Shown here: positions 54,909 to 63,552 of the stretch, piece after piece
Layout of the letters: each line of letters begins with the position of its first letter
Position numbering within the stretch: position 1 is the stretch's first letter
Assembly: GCA_003660235.1 (NCBI GenBank)
Contig: QGON01000063.1
Location: 1-64,000 of the forward strand
Length of the DNA: 64,000 nucleotides
Source: a bacterium endosymbiont of Escarpia laminata
Lineage (GTDB): Bacteria > Pseudomonadota > Gammaproteobacteria > Chromatiales > Chromatiaceae
Direction of reading: 5' to 3'
Made by a program: the position numbers and the translations under genes
Notes under the pieces: model-generated
The model's input: only the letters and a program-made list of their open reading frames with translations
What the model was told of the DNA's origin: nothing
Databases searched by the model: none

Positions 54909-55240
54909 ACCCTTTCGTTGCAAAGAAAGCGCAGGCCGATCAGATAATAAATTGCTTGCAGGCAAGGCAGGCTTTAGCATAGGCGCTGTCTGAGCTGGAT
55001 TTGGCCGCAAGCCCTTCAGGGATCAGACCTCTAGGAGGCTGTCGGGTTTAACACTGTTTGGCTGCAAATCCCTGGATGGCGATCAACTCAGCTTATCGAA
55101 CTCGTTAAATAGGTCCACTATTCGCCTCGTTCGATAAACTGATTTGATTCGCCCCCAGTGATTTTCGCTTCAAACGGATAAACCCGACAGTCTCCTGGAA
55201 AACAATAACACCGGCATTTCAAATATCGAGGCCCCTTCAC
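54909..55240. mobile_element. Intergenic region with MITE-like element (55033-55196)
   Basis: 332 bases without a gene. The core, 55033-55196 (164 bases), has 18-base terminal inverted repeats (AGGAGGCTGTCGGGTTTA left, TAAACCCGACAGTCTCCT right) with one mismatch. Inside is a second palindrome, TTATCGAAC (55097 region) with GTTCGATAA. No transposase. It sits where the hemC promoter would be, so it may carry or move that promoter. Confidence 0.65.
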
Positions 55241-56170
55241 ATGCCCCAGAAAACCATCCGTATTGCCACCCGAGTCTCCCCACTTGCCATGTGGCAGGCT
55301 GAACATGTGGCCGCAGAGCTTGGAAAAGCGCATCCCGGAATCAAGGTTGAACTGGTGGGTATGAAGACCCAGGGTGACAAGATACTGGACACCCCCCTGG
55401 CCAAGATCGGCGGCAAGGGGCTATTCGTCAAGGAGTTGGAACAGGGCATGCTGGAAGACCGGGCCGATATCGCGGTTCACTCCATGAAGGATGTACCGGT
55501 GGATCTGCCGGAAGGACTGCATCTGCCGGTCATCATGCAGCGCGAGGATCCCCGGGATGCCTTCGTCTCCAATAACTTCGAGAGCCTCGATGAACTGCCG
55601 GAAGGCAGTTGCATCGGCACCTCCAGCCTGCGCCGTCAGTGCCAGCTCGCCGAGTTGTGGCCGGGTCTGGTGATCAAACCCTTGCGGGGCAACGTCAACA
55701 CCCGCCTGCGAAAACTCGACGATGGGGAATACGATGCCATCATCCTCGCAGCGGCCGGGTTGATTCGCCTCGGTTTCGAGGATCGCATCACCGCCACCAT
55801 CGGCCCGGAAAAGAGTCTTCCGGCGATCGGTCAAGGGGCGGTTGGGATCGAGTGCCGTAGCGACGATGAGCGGATCAACACGCTGCTTGCGCCCCTGCAC
55901 CATCAGGAGACCGCCTATTGTGTTACCGCAGAAAGGGCAATGAACCAACGCCTGATGGGCGGCTGCCAGGTGCCCATTGCGGGGTACGCGATGCTGGAGC
56001 ATGGGGTTCTCTGGTTGCGCGGTCTGGTGGGGGAACCGGACGGCAGCCGTATTCTCCGGGGAGAAGTGGAGGGCACCACAGCCGAAGCGGAACAGATGGG
56101 GTTTGGGCTGGCGGAAAAATTGCTTGATTGGGGGGCTGATGAGATTCTGGCCACCCTCTATGAAGACTGA
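55241..56170 (+). CDS. hemC: Hydroxymethylbilane synthase (porphobilinogen deaminase)
   Basis: 309 residues. Joins four porphobilinogen units into hydroxymethylbilane for haem. N-terminus [19 protein letters not shown], catalytic Asp in SMKDVP, and the cysteine for the dipyrromethane cofactor in [13 protein letters not shown]. Followed by hemD after six bases. Confidence 0.97.
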   Translation: MPQKTIRIATRVSPLAMWQAEHVAAELGKAHPGIKVELVGMKTQGDKILDTPLAKIGGKGLFVKELEQGMLEDRADIAVHSMKDVPVDLPEGLHLPVIMQREDPRDAFVSNNFESLDELPEGSCIGTSSLRRQCQLAELWPGLVIKPLRGNVNTRLRKLDDGEYDAIILAAAGLIRLGFEDRITATIGPEKSLPAIGQGAVGIECRSDDERINTLLAPLHHQETAYCVTAERAMNQRLMGGCQVPIAGYAMLEHGVLWLRGLVGEPDGSRILRGEVEGTTAEAEQMGFGLAEKLLDWGADEILATLYED

Positions 56171-56176
56171 CTGAAT

Positions 56177-56944
56177 GTGAGTTGCGACCTGCGGGGCATC
56201 GGGGTGCTTGTCACCCGGCCTGAGCATCAGGCGGAGGGGCTGTGCGAGCGGATCGAGGCGAGTGGCGGAAAGGCGCTCCCTTTCCCGGCGATCAGGATAG
56301 ACTCGACAGAAGATGCGGACGCCGCCCGGTTGTTGCTGGGCATGGTAGCAGGGGACACTCTGATCTTCGTCAGTCCCAATGCGGTCACCTTCGGGCTGCA
56401 GCTACTGGAGGGAGAGCGGTTGCCCGATGGCATCCGGTTGGCATCGGTCGGCAAGGGAACGGCACGGGTGTTGATGCAGGCAGGTTATCCGCCGGATGTG
56501 GTGCCGCCGGCTCGCTTCGACAGCGAAGGGTTGCTGGCAACCCCGGAACTGCAGCAGGTCGTTGGCAAGCGGATTGTCATTGTGCGGGGCGTGGGTGGCC
56601 GGGCTCTGCTGGGCGAGACCCTGAAGCAACGGGGTGCCGAGGTGAGCTATGCCGAGGTCTATCGGCGGCAGCGGCCGGTGGTGGATGTTGCTCCCTTGCT
56701 GGCCGGCTGGTCCCGGCGGGTTCAGGTGGTGACGGCCACGAGCAACGATATTCTTGCCAATCTGGCCGCGCTGCTGGGAGATGCCGGTCGGCAGAGGTTA
56801 GGTGCAACCCCGCTGCTGGTGATCAGTCCGCGTATGGTGGAAGAGGCGCGGCGGATGGGATTTGAACAGATAGTGCTGGCCGATGGCGCCGATGACGAGT
56901 CAATTGTCCGGCGGCTCTGTGAGTGGCAGATGGAGACTCACTAG
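56177..56944 (+). CDS. hemD: Uroporphyrinogen-III synthase
   Basis: 255 residues. Two-lobed enzyme that inverts ring D and closes the tetrapyrrole. N-terminus GIGVLVTRPEHQAEGLCERI, FVSPNAVTFGLQLLEG, ASVGKGTARVL, and the second-lobe pattern GVGGRALLGETLKQRGAEVSYAEVYRR. GTG start at 56177; position after hemC is the main support since the family is poorly conserved. Confidence 0.93.
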   Translation: MSCDLRGIGVLVTRPEHQAEGLCERIEASGGKALPFPAIRIDSTEDADAARLLLGMVAGDTLIFVSPNAVTFGLQLLEGERLPDGIRLASVGKGTARVLMQAGYPPDVVPPARFDSEGLLATPELQQVVGKRIVIVRGVGGRALLGETLKQRGAEVSYAEVYRRQRPVVDVAPLLAGWSRRVQVVTATSNDILANLAALLGDAGRQRLGATPLLVISPRMVEEARRMGFEQIVLADGADDESIVRRLCEWQMETH

Positions 56945-56970
56945 TCTGCATCCAGAGTAAGATTCGTCGG

Positions 56971-57015
56971 TCTGATCAAGCGCAGCGGATCAGGCAAAAG
57001 GCTTGAACCTGCCTA
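56971..57015. repeat. GTAGG/CCTAC palindromic repeat, partial copy
   Basis: 45 bases between hemD and hemX: GATCAAGCGCAGCGGATC followed by CCTAC at the right end; the left GTAGG is not recognisable. A decayed copy of the subtype seen at 41556 and 50928. Confidence 0.4.
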
Positions 57016-57081
57016 CATTTGATAGAGAAACAGAATCGATTAAGTGGCCTATGGCCGCATAACAAACGGTATCACTGAGTC

Positions 57082-58260
57082 ATGACAGAACAGGGGAAAA
57101 CGGCAACTGAGCAGGAGCGGGTCGATGCGTCCATCGAGCCGGTTGTCCAGGCCGATAGTGAAGCACAGTCAACAGACTTGGGATCGCGCCCATCGTCTGG
57201 CAACATCCAGAAACTGGCGGTTGTGCTGGCAGTAATTGCGCTGCTGGCGGTCTGTGTTGGGCTATTTGTCGGTCACAACTATTGGCAGGTGATGCAGCAG
57301 TCGTTACAGCGGATCGATACAGATCTGACCCGCAGGGCGCAAGAGCAGTCGAGCTTTGCCGCCGGTCTGGATGAGACCCGCCGTGTCTTTGAACTGCAAC
57401 AGCAGCAGATTGAATCCCAGCGCCAGGCGTTGGCGGATCAACACCGGCAACTGCAGCGGTCTTACGATGCCATGCAGGCACAACGCGTCCAGATGGACGA
57501 CTCCTTGTCGGAAATGCAACGCAGGTTTGGCAGCGATCAGGGGCAGTGGCGTATCTCAGAGGCGGAATATCTGATGCGGGTGGCGAACCACCGTCTCACC
57601 CTGGAGGGTGATGTGGCCACCAGTATCACCGCGCTGGAGGCGGCCGATTCGCGCCTGCGCGACACCCTCGACCCTGCCTGGAACAGTGTGCGGGAACAGG
57701 TGGCCCGCGAGATCGCCGCCTTGAAGGTCACGCCCATTGTCGATATGGTCGGCCTGAGCGCGAGGATCGGTGGGTTGATCAAACAGGTGGCGCAGTTGCC
57801 GCTACGGGATCAGGGCGGCATAACGCCACACCCGGCGCAGGCATCAGAGAGTACGGAGCCGCTGGCTGCCGAAGGCTTCGACCTGCGGAAGATCCTCGAC
57901 GACCTCTGGGAGGGGTTTAAGTCGATGATGGTGGTGCGGCATCACGAGCGCCCCATTGCCGCCATGCTGCCGCCCAATCAGCGCTATTTTCTCTATCAGA
58001 ATCTGCAGTTGAAACTTGAGGGGGCGAAGGTGGCTCTGCTGGCGCGAGACGGGGGACTCTACCGCGACAGTCTGACGACTGCAGCCGAATGGATCGAGGG
58101 CAATTTTGAGATGCAGGCGGGAGAGGTGCAGGCATTTATGGCGCAACTGCAAGGTTTGGGCCGGGAGGTATTGCTGCCCGATCTGCCGGATATCACCGCT
58201 TCCCTGCGCACCCTGCAGGCGCGCCGCGAGTTGCTCGATAAACAGGGGGAGAGACCGTGA
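57082..58260 (+). CDS. hemX: HemX, uroporphyrin-III C-methyltransferase-like protein
   Basis: 392 residues. One membrane helix (about 48-68, KLAVVLAVIALLAVCVGLFVGH), then a long coiled coil (70-150, Gln-rich) and a C-terminal helical domain (ISEAEYLMRVANHRLTLEGDV, LNLQLKLEGAKVALL). No methyltransferase motifs are visible despite the family name. Always follows hemCD in gammaproteobacteria. Overlaps hemY by four bases (GTGA). Confidence 0.9.
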   Translation: MTEQGKTATEQERVDASIEPVVQADSEAQSTDLGSRPSSGNIQKLAVVLAVIALLAVCVGLFVGHNYWQVMQQSLQRIDTDLTRRAQEQSSFAAGLDETRRVFELQQQQIESQRQALADQHRQLQRSYDAMQAQRVQMDDSLSEMQRRFGSDQGQWRISEAEYLMRVANHRLTLEGDVATSITALEAADSRLRDTLDPAWNSVREQVAREIAALKVTPIVDMVGLSARIGGLIKQVAQLPLRDQGGITPHPAQASESTEPLAAEGFDLRKILDDLWEGFKSMMVVRHHERPIAAMLPPNQRYFLYQNLQLKLEGAKVALLARDGGLYRDSLTTAAEWIEGNFEMQAGEVQAFMAQLQGLGREVLLPDLPDITASLRTLQARRELLDKQGERP

Positions 58261-59531
58261 AGTCCCTCATCGCCGGTTTTGTTGCCCTCCTTTTCGCCGC
58301 CACTTTGACCCTGTGGGTGAAAGAGGACAACGGCTATGTCCTCATCGGCTATGGACACTGGACCATAGAGGGCAGTCTGGCGCTTTTCGTCCTGGCGGGT
58401 GCGCTGCTGTTCGTGCTCTTCTATCTGTTATTGAGAACCCTCTCCCGTCTCTGGGGCTTTCCGGGACAGGTGCGCGATTGGCGGGGACACCGCCGGACAC
58501 GCAAGGCTCAGCAGGCTCTGACCCAGGGGCTGGTGGAGCTCTCAGAAGGACGCTGGGAAGCGGCAGAGAAGCACCTGCTGCGTTACGCGAGCCAGTCTGA
58601 GACGCCGTTGCTCAACTACCTGGCCGCAGCCAGGGCGGCGCAGTTGCAGGGCGCCCATGAGCGCCGGGATCACTATCTGAACCTGGCCCACGAAAGCATG
58701 CCTGCGGCAGACGTGGCGGTTGGTCTCACCCAGGCGGAGTTGCAGCTTGCCCATCAGCAATATGAGCAGGCGTTGGCGACCCTCACGCATGTGCGCACCC
58801 TGGCGCCGAAACACGCCTATGTCCTGAAGTTGTTGAAGAAGCTCTACGAGGACCTGGGTGAGTGGGACAAACTGGAGGGCCTGCTTCCAGAGTTGCGCCG
58901 CCGCAAGGTCATTACGCAGGATGAGCAGCTTGAGTTGGAGAGCCGGGTCTACCTGGAGCGGCTGCGCAAGGCCGCCGGGGAGAGTGATCAACTCGTGCTG
59001 TTGAGGTTATGGAATCACCTGCCCCGCTCACTGCGGGGCAACCAGGCGTTGGTGGAGGTCTACTGTGAACTGCAGATAGAACGGGGTACGGGCGATCAGG
59101 CCGAAAGGATCATCATCGACACTCTGAGACACACCTGGAGTGACCGGCTTGTGACGCTGTTTGCTGCGATCAGGGGGGGCGACCCCGCTCAGCGTCTTGC
59201 GTTGGCCGAAAGCTGGTTGCCGGAGCACGCGGATGATCCTGTGCTGTTGTTGACCCTCGCCCGCCTCTGTCTTCGCTGCAAACTCTGGGGTAAGGCGAGG
59301 AGTTATCTCGAAGCCAGGATCGGACTGGCGCCGTCACCTGAGGCCTACCGGGAACTCGGGGCGTTGCTGGAGCAGATGGACGAATCTGAGGCCGCGATGG
59401 ATTGCTATCGTTCGGGATTATCGTTATCGGCAGGTCCGGCGACGTTACAGGATACGGTGAAACAGTTGCCTGCCTCCGTAAAGACGAACACCAAACAGTC
59501 TTCAGAATTACTCTTGGGCGTGGAGAGTTAA
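58257..59531 (+). CDS. hemY: HemY, TPR-containing haem biosynthesis-associated protein
   Basis: 424 residues. Two membrane helices at the N-terminus (about 1-20 and 40-62), then a HemY_N domain and tetratricopeptide repeats (ERRDHYLNLAHESMPAADVAVGL, QYEQALATLTHVRTLAPKHAYVL). Last gene of the hemCDXY operon; exact role unknown. This is not the HemY protoporphyrinogen oxidase of Bacillus. Confidence 0.92.
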   Translation: MKSLIAGFVALLFAATLTLWVKEDNGYVLIGYGHWTIEGSLALFVLAGALLFVLFYLLLRTLSRLWGFPGQVRDWRGHRRTRKAQQALTQGLVELSEGRWEAAEKHLLRYASQSETPLLNYLAAARAAQLQGAHERRDHYLNLAHESMPAADVAVGLTQAELQLAHQQYEQALATLTHVRTLAPKHAYVLKLLKKLYEDLGEWDKLEGLLPELRRRKVITQDEQLELESRVYLERLRKAAGESDQLVLLRLWNHLPRSLRGNQALVEVYCELQIERGTGDQAERIIIDTLRHTWSDRLVTLFAAIRGGDPAQRLALAESWLPEHADDPVLLLTLARLCLRCKLWGKARSYLEARIGLAPSPEAYRELGALLEQMDESEAAMDCYRSGLSLSAGPATLQDTVKQLPASVKTNTKQSSELLLGVES

Positions 59532-59625
59532 CAGGTCCTAGGCGGGAAGGATGGTTTGCCTGCCCCTGTTATTGATGAGGAGGCATTCATGCAGACTCCG
59601 TGACTACCCACAACCAGCCGCATGG

Positions 59626-59710
59626 GTAGGTTGGGTTAGGCCGTTATTTTGGCCGTAACCCAACTATATGCGCCATTCTTGTCGTGTTACGCTACGCTAA
59701 CACGACCTAC
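59626..59710. repeat. GTAGG/CCTAC palindromic repeat (TTGGGTTA subtype)
   Basis: 85 bases between hemY and the DUF1456 gene: GTAGGTTGGGTTAGG left, GACCTAC right, inner strong hairpin GTTGGGTTA / TAACCCAAC. It is preceded by another hairpin (CTACCCA 59604, TGGGTAG 59623). Related to the composite at 43682. The surrounding gap (59532-59828) has no gene. Confidence 0.65.
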
Positions 59711-59828
59711 TGTTTTTAGGTTTATGCCAGGCCATCGATAATACGAGTATTGTTGCCTTAAGCTAGTGCTATTCCTATTCCTACAAGATCCGATTTGCCC
59801 CCCGATGACTTCTTGATAGAGCATACTT

Positions 59829-60338
59829 GTGACCAATAACGATATCTTGCGCCGTATCCGCTATACCTTCGACTTTAACGATTCGAAAATGATTGCTCTA
59901 TTTGGCTTGGCCGATCATCAGGTAACGCGGGGACAGATTAGCGATTGGTTAAAAAAAGAGGATGATCCGGCGTATCAACAATGTAGCGACACGCAACTGG
60001 CGGTTTTTCTAAATGGCTTGATCAATGACAAACGAGGAAAAAAAGAGGGGGTACAACCTGAACCGGAGCAGCGTTTAACCAACAACATTATCTTTAGAAA
60101 ATTAAAAATCGCATTAAATCTGAAAAACGAAGATGTATTGGAAGTTTTGGGGATGACTGGGTTGCGTATAAGTAAACATGAATTAAGCGCGTTTTTCCGC
60201 AAACCAGGTCATAAACACTATCGTGATTGTAAAGACCAGGTCTTGCGTAATTTTCTAAAAGGGCTACAGCTTAAATACCGTCCAGGCGTTGAAGAGGAGA
60301 TCGCGTCTGTATGGAAACCACTCAAAACGCCGAGATAG
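59829..60338 (+). CDS. DUF1456 family protein (YehS-like)
   Basis: 169 residues, two repeats of the DUF1456 domain: NDILRRIRYTFDFNDSKMIALFGL (1-70) and NIIFRKLKIALNLKNEDVLEVLGM (85-150). GTG start. A + T richer than most of the window. Function unknown; all-alpha, possibly nucleic-acid binding because it neighbours an RNA helicase gene here. Confidence 0.85.
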   Translation: MTNNDILRRIRYTFDFNDSKMIALFGLADHQVTRGQISDWLKKEDDPAYQQCSDTQLAVFLNGLINDKRGKKEGVQPEPEQRLTNNIIFRKLKIALNLKNEDVLEVLGMTGLRISKHELSAFFRKPGHKHYRDCKDQVLRNFLKGLQLKYRPGVEEEIASVWKPLKTPR

Positions 60339-60402
60339 ATCTAAGCGGTTTAAAACGTAACAATCAACATAGTCGCCCCAGCCCCTACACAGGAAAAACA
60401 CA

Positions 60403-61791
60403 TTGACCCAAACAGCATTCTCAACGCTTAAGCTGCATGCTGCTCTGCTTAAAAATTTATCCTCTCTTGGTTATGAGGAGATGACGCCCATACAAGCACA
60501 GAGTCTGCCGCATATTCTGGCGGGAAAAGATGTTATCGCCCAGGGAAAAACCGGCTCGGGGAAAACCGCTGCGTTCGGTCTTGGCCTGCTGGAAAAGCTC
60601 GATGTAAAGCGTTTTCGTGTGCAATCACTGGTGCTTTGTCCGACCCGTGAACTTGCCGATCAGGTTGCAAAAGAGATTCGGAGATTGGCCCGGGCTATCC
60701 ACAACATCAAGGTCTTAACATTATGCGGCGGTGTTTCGATCGGTCCTCAGATTGGCTCACTGGAACATGGCGCCCACATCATTGTTGGAACCCCCGGACG
60801 CATAGAGGATCATTTGAATAAAGGCACGCTTAAGCTGAATAATGTGAATATGCTCATCCTCGATGAAGCCGATCGCATGCTCGATATGGGGTTTCAGGCA
60901 GCGCTGGATGCCATCATTGATCAGACCCCCGATCAACGCCAAACCCTGTTACTCAGCGCAACCTTTCCAGATCAAATCCAGTCTGTCGCCAAGCGCATCA
61001 TGGTTAAACCCGTCATGGTGCAAGTGGCTTCCACACATGATAATGCCAGTATTCAGCAGCATTTTTTCAAGGTGGAGAATAATGAGCACCGTTTGACCGC
61101 TCTGCGTCTGCTGCTTTTGCAACATCGCCCTGAATCCACCCTGGTATTTTGCAATACCAAACGGGAAACCCAGGCAGTGGCTGATGAGTTACTTCATTTT
61201 GGTTTTAGTGCGCTCGCCTTGCATGGCGATCTTGAACAGAGAGATCGTGATCAAACACTGGTGCAGTTTGCCAACAAAAGCGTCTCAATTCTTGTTGCTA
61301 CCGATGTTGCTGCCCGTGGGCTGGATATCGATGCGCTGGATGCTGTAATCAATTACCACATAGCTCACGAGTCTGAAGGCCATGTTCACCGTATTGGTCG
61401 CACAGGCCGAGCTGGAAGCAAAGGAACTGCGTACTCTTTGTATAGTGACAAAGAGAGTTATAAGGTCGCTTCGCTGGATGCAAATGTAGATCCGATTTTA
61501 GATAGCGAATCTTTGCCGCCGCTCAGTTTGTTGGAAGAACCGGCAATGAACCCCCCCATGGCTACCCTGCAAATTGACGGTGGAAAAAAACAAAAAGTTC
61601 GCCCTGGGGATATTCTGGGCGCTTTAACCGGAAAAAACGGCATTGCCGGAAAACAGGTCGGAAAGATTCAAATTTTTGATAACTGGGCATATGTGGCCGT
61701 TAGTCAGGGCGTGGTTCAACCAGCACTGAAAAAATTAGGTGAAGGAAAATTGAAGGGACGTTCCTTTCGGGTCAGACTGATTCATGGCTAG
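60403..61791 (+). CDS. dbpA: ATP-dependent RNA helicase DbpA
   Basis: 462 residues. DEAD-box helicase: Q motif MTPIQAQSLP, motif I AQGKTGSGKTAAF, motif II ILDEADRMLDMGF, motif III SAT, motif VI HRIGRTGRAG. C-terminal about 75 residues (TLQIDGGKKQKVRPGDILGAL) are the RNA-binding domain that targets 23S rRNA hairpin 92. Likely TTG start at 60403 with AGGAAA ten bases upstream. Acts in 50S subunit assembly. Confidence 0.94.
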   Translation: MTQTAFSTLKLHAALLKNLSSLGYEEMTPIQAQSLPHILAGKDVIAQGKTGSGKTAAFGLGLLEKLDVKRFRVQSLVLCPTRELADQVAKEIRRLARAIHNIKVLTLCGGVSIGPQIGSLEHGAHIIVGTPGRIEDHLNKGTLKLNNVNMLILDEADRMLDMGFQAALDAIIDQTPDQRQTLLLSATFPDQIQSVAKRIMVKPVMVQVASTHDNASIQQHFFKVENNEHRLTALRLLLLQHRPESTLVFCNTKRETQAVADELLHFGFSALALHGDLEQRDRDQTLVQFANKSVSILVATDVAARGLDIDALDAVINYHIAHESEGHVHRIGRTGRAGSKGTAYSLYSDKESYKVASLDANVDPILDSESLPPLSLLEEPAMNPPMATLQIDGGKKQKVRPGDILGALTGKNGIAGKQVGKIQIFDNWAYVAVSQGVVQPALKKLGEGKLKGRSFRVRLIHG

Positions 61792-61826
61792 TCGGCCGGA
61801 CATTTGCGGATTGACCCAATCTCTCT

Positions 61827-62102
61827 TCAGGCGATCTTGATCCTTACCACATTCATCACTTCAAGCTCTATCCCGGCTACTATCTTGATTCCCGGATAGT
61901 AGGTCAGGTTGACCTGTTGACCGGCGATATTCTTGTATCTCCGTTTGCGTTTATAGCTGAAGGGTACCTCATGTCCCTCCACCATCAGCGTGTTGATGGT
62001 CCACTCCCCCTCATCCCGCTGCACATGAGAGACCACCTTGAACATATCGGAGTGAACGAGCTTTGCGTGCCGTTTGATCAGTTTTTCCGGATCGGATTGC
62101 AT
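61827..62102 (-). CDS. Conserved hypothetical protein, 91 residues
   Basis: Start ATG at 62102. Basic, soluble: KLIKRHAKLVHSDMFKVVSHV, VEGHEVPFSYKRKRRYKNI, then NLTYYPGIKIVAGIELEVMNVVRI. The clustered basic residues could bind nucleic acid. Family not recognised. Convergent with dbpA, 35 bases apart. Confidence 0.6.
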   Translation of the reverse strand: MQSDPEKLIKRHAKLVHSDMFKVVSHVQRDEGEWTINTLMVEGHEVPFSYKRKRRYKNIAGQQVNLTYYPGIKIVAGIELEVMNVVRIKIA

Positions 62103-62176
62103 GAGGTTTCTCCTCCATAGCCGGCAAGACCGGGGTTCGCCCACTATTATCCGCTCTGAAGCGCTGGAGTAACAGG

Positions 62177-62374
62177 GTGAGAGGCTATGGACGCAGGAGT
62201 CACTATCTGCTTGGCAAGTATGGACGCTATTTCAATTATCAGCGAGACAGGAATTCGATTTTTATCGAATGCATGCATGAAGATGTGCAGCAGGACAATC
62301 AATTGGATCAACTGAAGGAGTTGATCGGTGATTATGGCAAGGCGCTACAGCAGGCAGGCTACCAGGCCCCATGA
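62177..62374 (+). CDS. Small hypothetical protein, 65 residues
   Basis: GTG start. Residues SHYLLGKYGRYFNYQRDRNS then IFIECMHEDVQQDNQLDQLKELIGDYGKALQQA look protein-like (charged helix, no low-complexity). No family recognised and no strong ribosome-binding site, so it may be spurious. Confidence 0.35.
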   Translation: MRGYGRRSHYLLGKYGRYFNYQRDRNSIFIECMHEDVQQDNQLDQLKELIGDYGKALQQAGYQAP

Positions 62375-62425
62375 AACCCGACAGCCTTCTCAGGGTCGCG
62401 CCTCATATCCGTTTTCCGGCTGCCG

Positions 62426-63439
62426 TTATTTTGATTTTGCTGCGGCGCCATACTCGAAAGAGTCTGAAAAGAGGTGCTCTTCACTCAGCCCGTGTGCGAG
62501 GAAGGTCTCCTTTCCCGCCTGGATCATGGGTGGTGGACCGCTCATGTAGACTTCATGGCCGCTCAGATCCGGGGTGTCGCTGACTACCTGGTCGTGCACC
62601 CAGCCGTTTTTCCCTTCCCAATCCGCATCGGGTTCAGAGAGGACCGGTGTGTAGCTGAAGTTGGCATGCTCCCGCGCCCAGGCTTCCGGCATCTCAGGCA
62701 GATAGAGATCCTGTTTGGCGCGAACCCCCCAGTAGAGATGCATGGGCCGGTCGATGCCGATCTTGAAGGCGTGTTCGATGATGCCCTTCAACGGCGCAAA
62801 GCCGGTGCCGCCCCCCATGAAGATGATGGGCCGGGATGACTCCTCGCGCAGAAAGTAACTGCCCAGGGGGGCCTCCAGCCGCAGAATGGTCTTCTCCTCC
62901 ATGCCGTCGAAGAGGAAATCGGTGAAAGAGCCACCGGCAACATGGCGGATGTGCAGTTCGATATAATCGTCGTTGTGCGGTGCATTGGCGATGGAGAACG
63001 CCCGTTTGTTACCATCTTCAAGAATGAAATTGAGATATTGTCCGGCCAGAAACTGCAGCCGTTCGCCTTCCGGAAGTTTAAGGTAGAGACGGATCACGTC
63101 ATCGTTAAGATGCTCGATCTTATCCACCCGGCAGGGAAACTCGCGAATCTCGATATCCGCCGCATCGATGATCTCTTTTGACTCTAGACGGATATCGGTG
63201 GAAGGTATCGCCTTACAGGTCAGGCAGCTGCTTTCCGGCAGTTCCTCCAGTGCTGGCGGGGTGCCGTCTGCATAGCTCACGTTACCTTCGAGTAGCGTAC
63301 TTTTGCACTCTCCGCAAAAACCATTGCGGCAGCCGTACGTGAGGTTGACCCCCTGTCTTACGGCTGCGTCCAGGATGCTTTCGTCAGCATCCACGCTGAA
63401 TTCGTGACCGCTGGGTTCGACGTGAACTTTGAAACTCAT
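62426..63439 (-). CDS. 2Fe-2S/FAD oxidoreductase (CDP-6-deoxyglucoseen reductase-like)
   Basis: 337 residues, three domains. N-terminal plant-type ferredoxin with CRNGFCGECKS and CLTC cysteines (about 37-73); FAD domain with RAFSIANAP; NAD domain with MGGGTGFAPLKGIIEHAF. Passes electrons from NAD(P)H through FAD and the 2Fe-2S centre to a partner; close relatives are labelled AscD or Fre-like. Partner unknown; no sugar 3-dehydrase is next to it. Confidence 0.85.
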   Translation of the reverse strand: MSFKVHVEPSGHEFSVDADESILDAAVRQGVNLTYGCRNGFCGECKSTLLEGNVSYADGTPPALEELPESSCLTCKAIPSTDIRLESKEIIDAADIEIREFPCRVDKIEHLNDDVIRLYLKLPEGERLQFLAGQYLNFILEDGNKRAFSIANAPHNDDYIELHIRHVAGGSFTDFLFDGMEEKTILRLEAPLGSYFLREESSRPIIFMGGGTGFAPLKGIIEHAFKIGIDRPMHLYWGVRAKQDLYLPEMPEAWAREHANFSYTPVLSEPDADWEGKNGWVHDQVVSDTPDLSGHEVYMSGPPPMIQAGKETFLAHGLSEEHLFSDSFEYGAAAKSK

Positions 63440-63552
63440 GGGATTCCTTGGTATTGGGTAGAGCCTGAATCTACGAATTCAGGTATGAAAACAGTGAACA
63501 AATAATTCTCGCCTATTTTAGTCAGGAATTAAACCGGAGAGTTGATTGGGTA

